Source: a virus. Taken from it: a stretch of DNA of 21,666 bases. The stretch is taken from positions 1 through 21,666 of the IMG/VR virus record IMGVR_UViG_3300036770_001859. One strand, 5' to 3'. Positions 1-7,136 of this stretch are shown one piece after another (the first letter of the stretch is position 1; every line of letters starts with the position of its first letter). The translations under genes were made by a program, and so were the position numbers. The notes under the pieces are model-generated. The model worked only from the letters and a program-made list of their open reading frames with translations, had not been told where the DNA came from and ran no database searches.

Positions 1-1
1 G

Positions 2-466
2 TTAGGCGGCTTAATATTCTTTCGCAAAGAATATGTAGATCAAGATACAGTTGTATACAGTGATAACTATCGCGTAGTAGATGATAAGAATATAGCTAAG
101 CCTACACTAGGGTTGCGCAGACTGCAAATTGGCGACAGCTTATATCCTATAGGCACAGCTATCTACTTCTTACAAGACGTAATAAAATTAGCAAAAAGTA
201 CTACATGGTTTATAGACAGCCACGGACAACTATTTCAACATAAAAAAACCAGGCGCGCCAAGCTGCAAACACACAGGCTAAAACAAGTTTTCCCTGTGCA
301 AGGCATTGGGTGTGTTTTAGAGGTTGAGGGTCTGGCAGAACGTTTTAAAAGCCTACAAGTACCACAAGACGATGAAATATATGCTGGTATACTTAGTTAT
401 AGCGGCAGAAACTTATTATATGGATTTTACAGTGAGCCAATTAAACCTACTTGGAGAAAAGTGTGA
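2..466 (+). CDS. Phage protein of unknown function (5' end beyond window)
   Basis: The reading frame is open from base 2, so the gene starts before the window. A TTG at 113 is only an internal codon. At least 154 residues are present and end at the TGA at 464-466. The visible protein mixes hydrophobic and basic stretches (RRAKLQTHRLKQ in the middle) and has no signal peptide or obvious transmembrane helix. I see no catalytic motif. The stop overlaps the GTG start of the helicase gene (GTGA), so the two are probably co-translated. The position suggests a DNA-metabolism accessory role, but that rests on neighbourhood only. Confidence 0.75.
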   Translation, partial: LGGLIFFRKEYVDQDTVVYSDNYRVVDDKNIAKPTLGLRRLQIGDSLYPIGTAIYFLQDVIKLAKSTTWFIDSHGQLFQHKKTRRAKLQTHRLKQVFPVQGIGCVLEVEGLAERFKSLQVPQDDEIYAGILSYSGRNLLYGFYSEPIKPTWRKV

Positions 467-1755
467 AAGCTATTATTAGCAACAGAATCTACATGGATAA
501 TCCAGGTAGTGCTGCTAGTAAATTTATTATGAATACACTTACTTATAAAATTCATAAAAATACTGGATCAAAGAAATTTGTTAGTGTAGAAACTATTAAA
601 AACTATAAAACTTATACAGGTGGCATGATTAGTGTGCCGCAAGGTAGATTAGACTTAATACCAGAAGGCTATAATATAGTAGATAAGCGCACTAACAATC
701 CTGTGCCATTTCCCACAGCTAGATATGCGCTTAGACCAGATCAGCAAGAAATCTACGATCAAGTTACAGATACTTGCTTTATTAACGCGTTAGTTGGCTG
801 GGGAAAGACATTTACTGCTTTGCACATCGCACGCAAATGGGGACAAAAAACACTAGTAATAACTCATACTACGGCACTACGCGACCAGTGGTATGAAGAA
901 ATTGAGGCATTATTTGGTATCAGTCCTGGCGTTATAGGCAGTGGTAATTTTGACGTAGAAGATCATTTTATTGTAGTAGGCAATGTACAAAGCATAGTAA
1001 AAAATCTAGCTAAGATTAACAAAGAATTCGGCGCAATAATCTTAGACGAAGCGCACCACTGTCCTGCCACAACATTTAGTCAAACTATTGACAGTTTTCA
1101 CGCTAGATATAGATTGGCACTTAGCGGTACAATGCAGCGTAAAGATGGTAAGCATGTGCTATTTCAAGATTATTTTGGTACAACAGTATTTAAGCCAGAA
1201 CAAGCTAATACTATTAATCCTGTAGTACATCTAGTAAAAAGTAATATTACTCTAAAACCAAATGTATCTTGGGTAGAAAAAATTAATGAACTAACGCAGA
1301 GCGACTACTATAGAAAATTTATTAGTGCACTAGCTACTTACCACATACAACATGGACATAGCGTACTTGTTGTAGCAGATCGTGTAGAATTTTTGGAGAA
1401 AGTAAAAGAATATGTCGGAGAAACGTGTTTGTTGGTTACTGGCGACACCAGCTTTGAAGAACGGCAATATGCCAAAGAACAAATCCTCAGCAAACAAAAA
1501 ATGTGCATTGCTGGTAGCCGTCAAATCTTCAGCGAAGGAATCTCAATCAACATACTCAGCTGTGTTATACTAGCAGTACCAATGAGCAATGACAGTTTAC
1601 TAGAACAAATTGTAGGGCGCATTATGCGACCGCATCCTGGCAAACTAAATCCTATAGTAGTAGATATTCAATTTAGCGGCTGGGCCGATAAAAAACAAAA
1701 TACTGATCGTTTAGGCCTGTATATGAAAAAAGGCTGGGAAACTATATCGGTATAG
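463..1755 (+). CDS. uvsW: UvsW-like superfamily 2 DNA/RNA helicase
   Basis: An ATP-dependent SF2 helicase of 430 residues. Counting from the GTG at 463, a Q-motif-like segment (LRPDQQEIYDQV) lies at about 90-101, Walker A (VGWGKT) at 111-116, the DEAH box at 195-198, motif III (SGT) at 221-223 and motif VI (QIVGRIMRP) at 382-390. In T4, UvsW unwinds R-loops, regresses forks and drives branch migration, and helps switch from origin-dependent to recombination-dependent replication. The GTG start is chosen over an in-frame TTG at 451 because GGAG at 453-456 sits six bases ahead of GTG and the GTG overlaps the upstream stop. Neighbours gp32, gp46 and gp47 support a recombination role. The assignment to UvsW rather than a generic SF2 helicase is by similarity and context. 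Confidence 0.87.
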   Translation: MKAIISNRIYMDNPGSAASKFIMNTLTYKIHKNTGSKKFVSVETIKNYKTYTGGMISVPQGRLDLIPEGYNIVDKRTNNPVPFPTARYALRPDQQEIYDQVTDTCFINALVGWGKTFTALHIARKWGQKTLVITHTTALRDQWYEEIEALFGISPGVIGSGNFDVEDHFIVVGNVQSIVKNLAKINKEFGAIILDEAHHCPATTFSQTIDSFHARYRLALSGTMQRKDGKHVLFQDYFGTTVFKPEQANTINPVVHLVKSNITLKPNVSWVEKINELTQSDYYRKFISALATYHIQHGHSVLVVADRVEFLEKVKEYVGETCLLVTGDTSFEERQYAKEQILSKQKMCIAGSRQIFSEGISINILSCVILAVPMSNDSLLEQIVGRIMRPHPGKLNPIVVDIQFSGWADKKQNTDRLGLYMKKGWETISV

Positions 1756-1765
1756 AATTTTTAAC

Positions 1766-1794
1766 TTGCAGTAGTGTATGTATTGTGTTATAAT
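1766..1794 (+). promoter_or_regulatory. Candidate sigma70 promoter, possibly giving a leaderless mRNA
   Basis: A TTGCAG -35 box (1766-1771), a 17-bp spacer and a perfect TATAAT -10 box (1789-1794). The expected start of transcription is about 1800-1802, which coincides with the tandem ATG codons at 1797 and 1800. The promoter lies in the 41-base gap after the helicase stop. No Shine-Dalgarno sequence precedes the ATGs, which fits either a leaderless transcript starting at ATG 1800 or a chance match. It would drive the 120-aa gene and gp32. Confidence 0.6.
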
Positions 1795-1796
1795 AT

Positions 1797-2159
1797 ATGA
1801 TGAATCAAAGAAAAAGTTTCCGCTTCGACCTTAGTAAACTAGAGCAACAGGCTAAGGGCAATGCAATAAAATTAGTTGAATTACTAGAAGATTACTATAA
1901 AGGATTTAATCTAGGATTAGGCGGAGGCAGTAGTTTTTTAACCAGTCCTGGACAACTTTTCTTTGATCGTAACACAGATATACTATTTAAATCGCAGTAT
2001 ATACAACTAGCGGCACGTAGAAGTTATCAGCAGTACAGAGATTTAGGTTACACCTATTTAGACTTAAGTTACTATCCAGACCTAAAAATCGACGCAATAA
2101 AATACAATCCGCTATTAACAATTAACAACAACAAATTATATTTCAAATACGAGGAATAA
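1797..2159 (+). CDS. Hypothetical phage protein, 120 aa
   Basis: I do not recognise this protein. It starts at tandem ATGs (1797 and 1800) and ends with TAA directly abutting the ATG of the gp32-like gene. The N-terminal 35 residues are charged and probably helical (FDLSKLEQQAKGNAIKLVEL), followed by a Gly-rich turn (LGLGGGSS) and a Tyr-rich C-terminal half. There is no signal peptide or membrane helix. A 17-bp-spaced sigma70-like promoter sits directly ahead, and no ribosome binding site is visible. Its place between the UvsW-like helicase and the single-strand binding protein suggests a replication or recombination accessory role. That is inference only. Confidence 0.75.
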   Translation: MMNQRKSFRFDLSKLEQQAKGNAIKLVELLEDYYKGFNLGLGGGSSFLTSPGQLFFDRNTDILFKSQYIQLAARRSYQQYRDLGYTYLDLSYYPDLKIDAIKYNPLLTINNNKLYFKYEE

Positions 2160-2798
2160 ATGGCACTTAGCTTTAAACAAACTAAAGGTAAAGCAGCTAC
2201 AAACAAAGTAGAAACTTATGAATACAAAGATGGTGAAAACACTGTTAGATTAGTTGGCGGAGTTTTGCCACGTTATATTTACTGGATTAAAGGCACAAAC
2301 AATAAAGATATTCCTGTTGAGTGCTTGGCCTTTAGTCGTGAAAAAGAGAAATTTGACAATCTAGAAAAAGATCATATGCCTGATTATTTTCCAGATCTAA
2401 AATGCAGCTGGAGCTATTCTATTAACTGTATTGATCCTAAAGATGGTAAAGTTAAGGCGCTTAATCTTAAAAAGAAGTTGTTTGAACAAATTCTTACAGC
2501 AGCAGAAGATTTAGGTGATCCTACTGACTATGATACAGGCTGGGATGTAGTATTTAAGCGTCAAAAAACTGGCCCACTTGCATTTAATGTCGAATATACA
2601 CTACAAGTATTACGTTGCAAGCCTCGTGCTCTAACACCAGCGGAACGAGCAGCTGCAGATAGTGCACAAAACATTGACGACAAGTTTCCAAGACCTACAG
2701 CAGATGAAGTCAAAGCTCTACTAGAAAAGGTTACTAGCCAGCAAGATGAAGATGGCGGTGATGAGTCAGAGCAAGAAGCTATCAAAGAATTAGGTTAA
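2160..2798 (+). CDS. 32: gp32-like single-stranded DNA-binding protein
   Basis: A T4 gp32-type ssDNA-binding protein, 212 residues (T4 gp32 is about 300). Such proteins coat single-stranded DNA during replication, recombination and repair and recruit partners through an acidic tail. Visible features are a basic N-terminus (KQTKGKAATNK), a central aromatic core containing the YFPDLKCSWSY segment, and a strongly acidic C-terminal tail at about 195-208 (QDEDGGDESEQE). C55, H72, C82 and C90 could correspond to the gp32 zinc site, but I could not align them with certainty. GAGGA at 2151-2155 precedes the ATG. A hairpin terminator follows immediately, which would let this abundant protein be transcribed at a higher level than the downstream nuclease genes. 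Confidence 0.85.
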   Translation: MALSFKQTKGKAATNKVETYEYKDGENTVRLVGGVLPRYIYWIKGTNNKDIPVECLAFSREKEKFDNLEKDHMPDYFPDLKCSWSYSINCIDPKDGKVKALNLKKKLFEQILTAAEDLGDPTDYDTGWDVVFKRQKTGPLAFNVEYTLQVLRCKPRALTPAERAAADSAQNIDDKFPRPTADEVKALLEKVTSQQDEDGGDESEQEAIKELG

Positions 2799-2802
2799 CA
2801 TG

Positions 2803-2840
2803 TGGCCCAGTAATTTCGGTTACTGGGCCATTCTATTTTT
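2803..2840 (+). terminator. Rho-independent terminator after gp32
   Basis: A perfect 11-bp inverted repeat (TGGCCCAGTAA at 2803-2813 pairing with TTACTGGGCCA at 2820-2830), a six-base loop (TTTCGG) and a T-rich tail (TTCTATTTTT). The sbcD-like start codon is only ten bases past the end of the tail. No promoter fits in between, so the downstream genes probably depend on read-through, or on a promoter inside gene 32 that I cannot see. Confidence 0.92.
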
Positions 2841-2849
2841 GAGACTACA

Positions 2850-3809
2850 ATGAAAGTACTATTTACAGCAGATATACACATAAAGCTAGGTCAGAAAAAT
2901 GTACCACAAGATTGGGCTAGAAATAGATACAATTTATTGTGGCAACAACTGGCCGAACACCAAACTAAAGCTGACTTACTTGTTATAGGCGGCGATGTAT
3001 TTGATAAATTGCCTAGCATGGAAGAGTTGGAAATTTACTTTGACTTAATCAATCATTGTAATATTAACACAATAATCTATAGTGGCAATCACGAAGCAGT
3101 AAAAAAGTCTACAACCTTTATGACTAATTTAGCTAAGGCTACTAATCGTATGAATCGTCGGGTGATTATAGTAGACGATTTTTACAGCGACTATGGTATT
3201 GAATTTGTACCATATAATAAACTACGAGAGTTTGAACAAAACAATCCTTGGCCTGAAGGCGGCGAAATATTGTGCACACATGTTCGAGGAGCTATTCCGC
3301 CACATGTAACACCTGAAGTAGATTTAAAAATTTTTAGTGGCTGGGACGTTGTCTTAGCCGGAGATCTACATAGCTATGAAAATTGTCAACTCAATATTCT
3401 TTATCCAGGTAGCCCTGTTACTACCAGTTTTCATCGCCATCCGGTTGACACAGGTGTAATCTTACTAGATACAGATACACTAAAACATAGTTGGATTAAG
3501 CTAGAACTACCACAACTTATACGCAAAACTGTTGGTGCTAGCGACCCTAAACCGCCAACCGATTATCATCATACAATTTATCAAGTTGAGGGTGACCTGC
3601 AAGAGTTGGGCGAGCTAGAAGATAATGAGTTAATTGACCGCAAAGTAATTAAACGTACTAGTGATGTACAGCTTATGCTCGATAGTGAGATGAACTTAAT
3701 TGAAGAAGTGCGTGAATACTTACGCTATATACTAGCACTACCTGAGGAAACTATAGAGCGTGCTGCGGTTGAGGTGCAAAATAACCTAGATAAGATTGAA
3801 AGTGAATGA
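2850..3809 (+). CDS. sbcD: SbcD/gp47-like recombination nuclease subunit
   Basis: A calcineurin-like metallophosphoesterase, the nuclease subunit of the SbcCD / T4 gp46-gp47 (Mre11-Rad50) complex that resects double-strand ends. It has 319 residues; T4 gp47 is about 340. All metal-binding motifs are visible: D8 and H10 (ADIH), D49 (GGDVFD), N80 and H81 (GNHE), H144 (CTHV) and D172/H174 (GDLH). The region after about 230 is probably the capping and partner-binding part. The start at 2850 has a weak GAG at 2841-2843. The stop overlaps the sbcC-like start by four bases (ATGA), typical for subunits made in equal amounts. It lies just after a hairpin terminator. Confidence 0.93.
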   Translation: MKVLFTADIHIKLGQKNVPQDWARNRYNLLWQQLAEHQTKADLLVIGGDVFDKLPSMEELEIYFDLINHCNINTIIYSGNHEAVKKSTTFMTNLAKATNRMNRRVIIVDDFYSDYGIEFVPYNKLREFEQNNPWPEGGEILCTHVRGAIPPHVTPEVDLKIFSGWDVVLAGDLHSYENCQLNILYPGSPVTTSFHRHPVDTGVILLDTDTLKHSWIKLELPQLIRKTVGASDPKPPTDYHHTIYQVEGDLQELGELEDNELIDRKVIKRTSDVQLMLDSEMNLIEEVREYLRYILALPEETIERAAVEVQNNLDKIESE

Positions 3810-5605
3810 TAACAATTAAAGAATTACGTTGGAGCAATTGCTTTAGTTATGGTGCAGACAATACTATTAACTTTGTAAAAGCTCCGCTTACACAATTGGT
3901 TGGTAAAAACGGACACGGTAAAAGCAGCGTAGCACTTATCTTAGAAGAAGTGCTGTATAATAAAAATAGTAAGGGTATTAAAAAAGCTGATATTCTTAAC
4001 CGTTATATAAAAGATAAAAGTTATACCATTGAATTAGATCTAGAACGTGATGGCAATGACTATACTATAAAGTGCGTTCGTGGTGCACAGCAAACAGTTA
4101 AATTACTAAAAAATGGTATAGATATTAGCGCACATACAGCTACACAAACCTATAAAATCATAGAAGATATAGTAGGCATAGATCACAAGAGCTTTGCACA
4201 AATTGTTTATCAAAGCAATGCTAGCAGCCTAGAGTTCTTAACAAGTGCTGATACCGCACGAAAAAAGTTTCTTATTGAAATCCTAAACCTGACCAAATAT
4301 ACTAGGGCAGGCGAAGTGTTTAAAGAACATAGTGTTGAATTAGGCAAAGAGATTAGTGCTTGTCAGGCTAAAATTACTACTGTCAATAACTGGTTAGATA
4401 AATATGAAAAAAGTGATCTAACCACTAAAACCCTAAGGCCAGTAGAAACCCTAGACGACAGTTTAGGCAAGCGTGTAGCAGAACTTGAGCTAGAAATAGC
4501 CAATGTAGACAAAACTAATCGCAAGATTAATCAAAACAATACCTATATTGAACAGCTAGCCGCTATAAATATAACTAATATACCTGAGCCAGTAGACACT
4601 AAACGTATCAAAGAATGTGAACAAGAAGCAACCACACTAGCTAAAACTATTAAAGACAGCGAACAATTTATAGCCAAGTTAAATAAATTGCATGGCGTTT
4701 GCCCTACTTGTTTTAGTGCTATTGATGAAACCAAAGTACAACAACTAGTTAATGAGCACAGGGCCATTATAGATCGTGCTACTGGTGAAAGTGTTGCGTG
4801 TAGCCTAAACTTTGGTGTACTCAGTGAAAAGCATAAAGAACACCTAGAGGCGGTTAAGCGTCAAGAGCAGTGGGAAAAGCTGCACCTATTAATAGATCGC
4901 GAACTACCTAACAAGGTACTAGATAAAAATGAATTACAAGATCAATACAATCTACTGGCTAGAACTTTACAAGAAACTCAACAGCGAATTAAAATTGCCG
5001 AAGAACATAATACCAAGGCTCAACAACATAATAGTCGTGTAGAGACTATCAAGCAGCAATTACAGGAAATGAGCGAGGAGCTGGAGGAGCACAGCTTTCA
5101 GCTTAAGATTATGAACGAGCGCATGAGTATACTACAAGTACTCACTAAAACGTTTTCAACAACTGGGTTAGTTGCCTATAAGATAGAGTGTTTAGTAAAG
5201 GATTTGGAAGATATTACTAATCGCTATTTAGTAGATCTAAGCGACGGCAGATTTCAAATTGCCTTTAAGGTAAATACTAGCGATAAGCTCAATGTTGTAA
5301 TTACTGATAACGGCCGCGATATTGATATTAATGCGCTTAGTGGTGGCGAAAAGGCTCGTGTAAATGTGGCTACACTATTAGCTATACGCAAGTTAATGCA
5401 AACTCTTAGTGCTAGTAGAATTAATTTATTAATCTTAGATGAAACTGTAGAAGCATTAGATGTAGACGGAAAAGAGAAATTAGTAGAAGTGCTGCTACGC
5501 GAAGAGCACCTAAATACATTTCTAGTTAGCCATGGTTTTAGCCACCCACTATTGGAAAAAGTAAATGTTATCAAGCGTAGTAACATATCTCGTATTGAGG
5601 GATAA
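3806..5605 (+). CDS. sbcC: SbcC/gp46-like recombination ATPase (Rad50 family)
   Basis: A 599-residue SMC-like ATPase that partners the SbcD/gp47 nuclease; T4 gp46 is 560 residues. Walker A (GKNGHGKS) is at 33-40, followed by two coiled-coil arms flanking a zinc hook CPTC at 299-302, the ABC signature LSGGEKAR at 511-518, and Walker B LLILDE at 541-546 with a D-loop (ALD) shortly after. These motifs in this order define the family. The complex resects DNA ends for recombination-dependent replication and host DNA use. The ATG overlaps the sbcD-like stop (ATGA), giving translational coupling. Confidence 0.94.
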   Translation: MITIKELRWSNCFSYGADNTINFVKAPLTQLVGKNGHGKSSVALILEEVLYNKNSKGIKKADILNRYIKDKSYTIELDLERDGNDYTIKCVRGAQQTVKLLKNGIDISAHTATQTYKIIEDIVGIDHKSFAQIVYQSNASSLEFLTSADTARKKFLIEILNLTKYTRAGEVFKEHSVELGKEISACQAKITTVNNWLDKYEKSDLTTKTLRPVETLDDSLGKRVAELELEIANVDKTNRKINQNNTYIEQLAAINITNIPEPVDTKRIKECEQEATTLAKTIKDSEQFIAKLNKLHGVCPTCFSAIDETKVQQLVNEHRAIIDRATGESVACSLNFGVLSEKHKEHLEAVKRQEQWEKLHLLIDRELPNKVLDKNELQDQYNLLARTLQETQQRIKIAEEHNTKAQQHNSRVETIKQQLQEMSEELEEHSFQLKIMNERMSILQVLTKTFSTTGLVAYKIECLVKDLEDITNRYLVDLSDGRFQIAFKVNTSDKLNVVITDNGRDIDINALSGGEKARVNVATLLAIRKLMQTLSASRINLLILDETVEALDVDGKEKLVEVLLREEHLNTFLVSHGFSHPLLEKVNVIKRSNISRIEG

Positions 5606-5606
5606 T

Positions 5607-5792
5607 ATGAGCAAAAAGCATTATGAGAAGATTATGAGTAAACGTCAAAAACGTTCACAAAAAGTAGCTGATATGCTAGAGCAGCTAGACCTTGACGATC
5701 AAAAACCTAAGTTGTTGTATACAGATGAGCTTGGTAAAATTGACTGGGATAGGTTAGCTAAACACATACGTGAGGCTACTAGTGGTAGATAG
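5607..5792 (+). CDS. Small basic hypothetical protein, 61 aa
   Basis: A small protein with a strongly basic N-terminal half (KRQKRSQKVADML) and an acidic stretch (EQLDLDDQ) before a mixed C-terminus. I chose ATG 5607 because GAGGGA at 5597-5602 lies at ideal spacing. An in-frame codon at 5565 inside the sbcC-like gene is not a credible start. It sits between gp46 and the resolvase-like nuclease and overlaps the latter's start. A DNA-binding accessory role is possible from charge and context alone; no family recognised. Confidence 0.75.
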   Translation: MSKKHYEKIMSKRQKRSQKVADMLEQLDLDDQKPKLLYTDELGKIDWDRLAKHIREATSGR

Positions 5793-6243
5793 TCGGCAAA
5801 AAGGTGCACGCACTGAAACACTAGCACGTGATATGTTGCGTAAGCATACTGGATTAAATTGGGAACGAGTACCTGGATCAGGTGCTCTTGACCCTAAACA
5901 TCAGCTTAAGGGCGACCTTTATGTACCTGGGCAAACTAATAGATTTTGTGTGGAAGTGAAAGGTTATGCGGAAGACCATATTAATAGTGGATTGCTAACG
6001 CATAAAACTCCACAGCTAATTGAGTGGTGGCAACAAACACAGCGTCAAGCCACACAAGTAGATAAATTACCACTACTTATATTCAAACATGATCGCAGTA
6101 AATTGTTTGTGGCTACTGTAGTATTTGACGATGATGCACTACTTGAAAAACGCTGGCTAATGTATAATGCCGACGATTATGAGTTTTATATTTTCCTCTT
6201 AGAAGATTGGCTTAACATAAGCACGATCAAATTTGTATCTTGA
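5782..6243 (+). CDS. Holliday-junction-resolvase-like PDDEXK nuclease
   Basis: About 153 residues from the GTG at 5782, chosen because TGAGG at 5771-5775 precedes it by six bases; GTG 5770 is an alternative start. The PDDEXK nuclease core is visible in order: GARTE (Glu), the VPGSGALD segment, KGDLYV (Asp), then FCVEVKGY (the E-x-K pair). The same layout is seen in archaeal Hjc-type resolvases and related phage nucleases. The likely role is cutting branched DNA made during recombination-dependent replication. It overlaps the preceding 61-aa gene by 11 bases and its stop TGA lies inside the -35 box of the next promoter. A different structure-specific endonuclease of the same fold is possible. 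Confidence 0.75.
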   Translation: MVDSRQKGARTETLARDMLRKHTGLNWERVPGSGALDPKHQLKGDLYVPGQTNRFCVEVKGYAEDHINSGLLTHKTPQLIEWWQQTQRQATQVDKLPLLIFKHDRSKLFVATVVFDDDALLEKRWLMYNADDYEFYIFLLEDWLNISTIKFVS

Positions 6244-6268
6244 CACGGCTTATCAACAGTGATATAAT
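6240..6268 (+). promoter_or_regulatory. Consensus sigma70 promoter ahead of the exonuclease gene
   Basis: A perfect TTGACA (6240-6245), a 17-bp spacer and a perfect TATAAT (6263-6268). Transcription should start near 6275, about 19 bases ahead of ATG 6294. The -35 box contains the TGA stop of the resolvase-like gene. The match implies strong early expression by unmodified host RNA polymerase. It also shows that an apparent TTG start at 6240 is not the real start of the exonuclease. Confidence 0.85.
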
Positions 6269-6293
6269 AATAGATTACACTCTAAAAAATGAT

Positions 6294-7136
6294 ATGAAAC
6301 CTTTCAAACAATTTGAAACAACCGAAAACACCTTGATGATAGTCGATGCACTTAATCTTGCTTTTCGCTATAAACATAGCGGGGCTAGAGATTTTGCAGA
6401 GGATTACTTACGCACTGTTGAAAGCCTAAAAAAGAGTTATAAAGCCAAGTGGGTTATCATAGCAGCAGATCAAGGGTCTAGCAGCTATCGCAAAGCTATT
6501 TATCCACTATACAAACAAAATCGTAAAGATAAGTATGAACAGCAAACTGAAGCTGAACGCTTAGAGTTTGAATTATTCTTTGAAGATTTTACAGCTACAC
6601 TAGAACTGTTAGGTGAGCACTATCCAGTATTACGTTTTCAAGGTGTTGAGGCAGATGATATTGCTGCGTATATTGTTGGTAAAAAGCGTAGGTTGGGAGT
6701 TGACGAAATTTGGTTGATGAGTAGTGATAAAGATTGGGACCTATTAATTAAACCTGGCGTAGGAAGATTTAGCTATGTTACTAGAAAAGAAGTTACGTGG
6801 GATAACTGGAATGATCACTACGCATTTGAACCTGAACAATATATATCGGTTAAGTGTCTTATGGGTGATAGTGGTGATAATGTCCCTGGTATCGCTGGCG
6901 TTGGACCTAAACGTGCTCAGCAACTTGTTGAAGAGTATGGCACTACCTGGGATATTATTAATAGTATTCCTCTACATGGTCGTTACAAATATATTGCCGA
7001 AATTAACGAAAACAAAAAACAATTAGAGCTTAACTATCAACTTATGGACCTTGTTACCTATTGTAAGGATGCAATAGGTACTGAGAATTGTAAACAAATT
7101 GACGATATTTTACAACTATGTCTTACACACCAATAG
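6294..7136 (+). CDS. rnh: 5'-3' exonuclease / RNase H (T4 Rnh, flap nuclease family)
   Basis: A 280-residue PIN-like 5' nuclease that removes RNA primers and 5' flaps from lagging-strand DNA. The acidic metal ligands are visible: D18 (VDALN), D59, E119/D121/D122 (VEADD), D145/D147 (SSDKDWD) and D192/D195 (GDSGDN). A helix-three-turn-helix DNA-binding motif (VPGIAGVGPKRAQQL) lies at about 197-211. ATG 6294 is preferred over an in-frame TTG at 6240 because the consensus promoter occupies 6240-6268 and transcription would begin after the TTG. No clear Shine-Dalgarno is visible. The 3' end overlaps the protease gene by 19 bases. Confidence 0.92.
   Translation: MKPFKQFETTENTLMIVDALNLAFRYKHSGARDFAEDYLRTVESLKKSYKAKWVIIAADQGSSSYRKAIYPLYKQNRKDKYEQQTEAERLEFELFFEDFTATLELLGEHYPVLRFQGVEADDIAAYIVGKKRRLGVDEIWLMSSDKDWDLLIKPGVGRFSYVTRKEVTWDNWNDHYAFEPEQYISVKCLMGDSGDNVPGIAGVGPKRAQQLVEEYGTTWDIINSIPLHGRYKYIAEINENKKQLELNYQLMDLVTYCKDAIGTENCKQIDDILQLCLTHQ

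Noticed and set aside
6240-6293. TTG at 6240 as start of the exonuclease.
   Set aside because: The codons 6240-6268 form a consensus promoter and transcription should start after the TTG. The family's conserved N-terminal Asp block follows ATG 6294 at normal distance.
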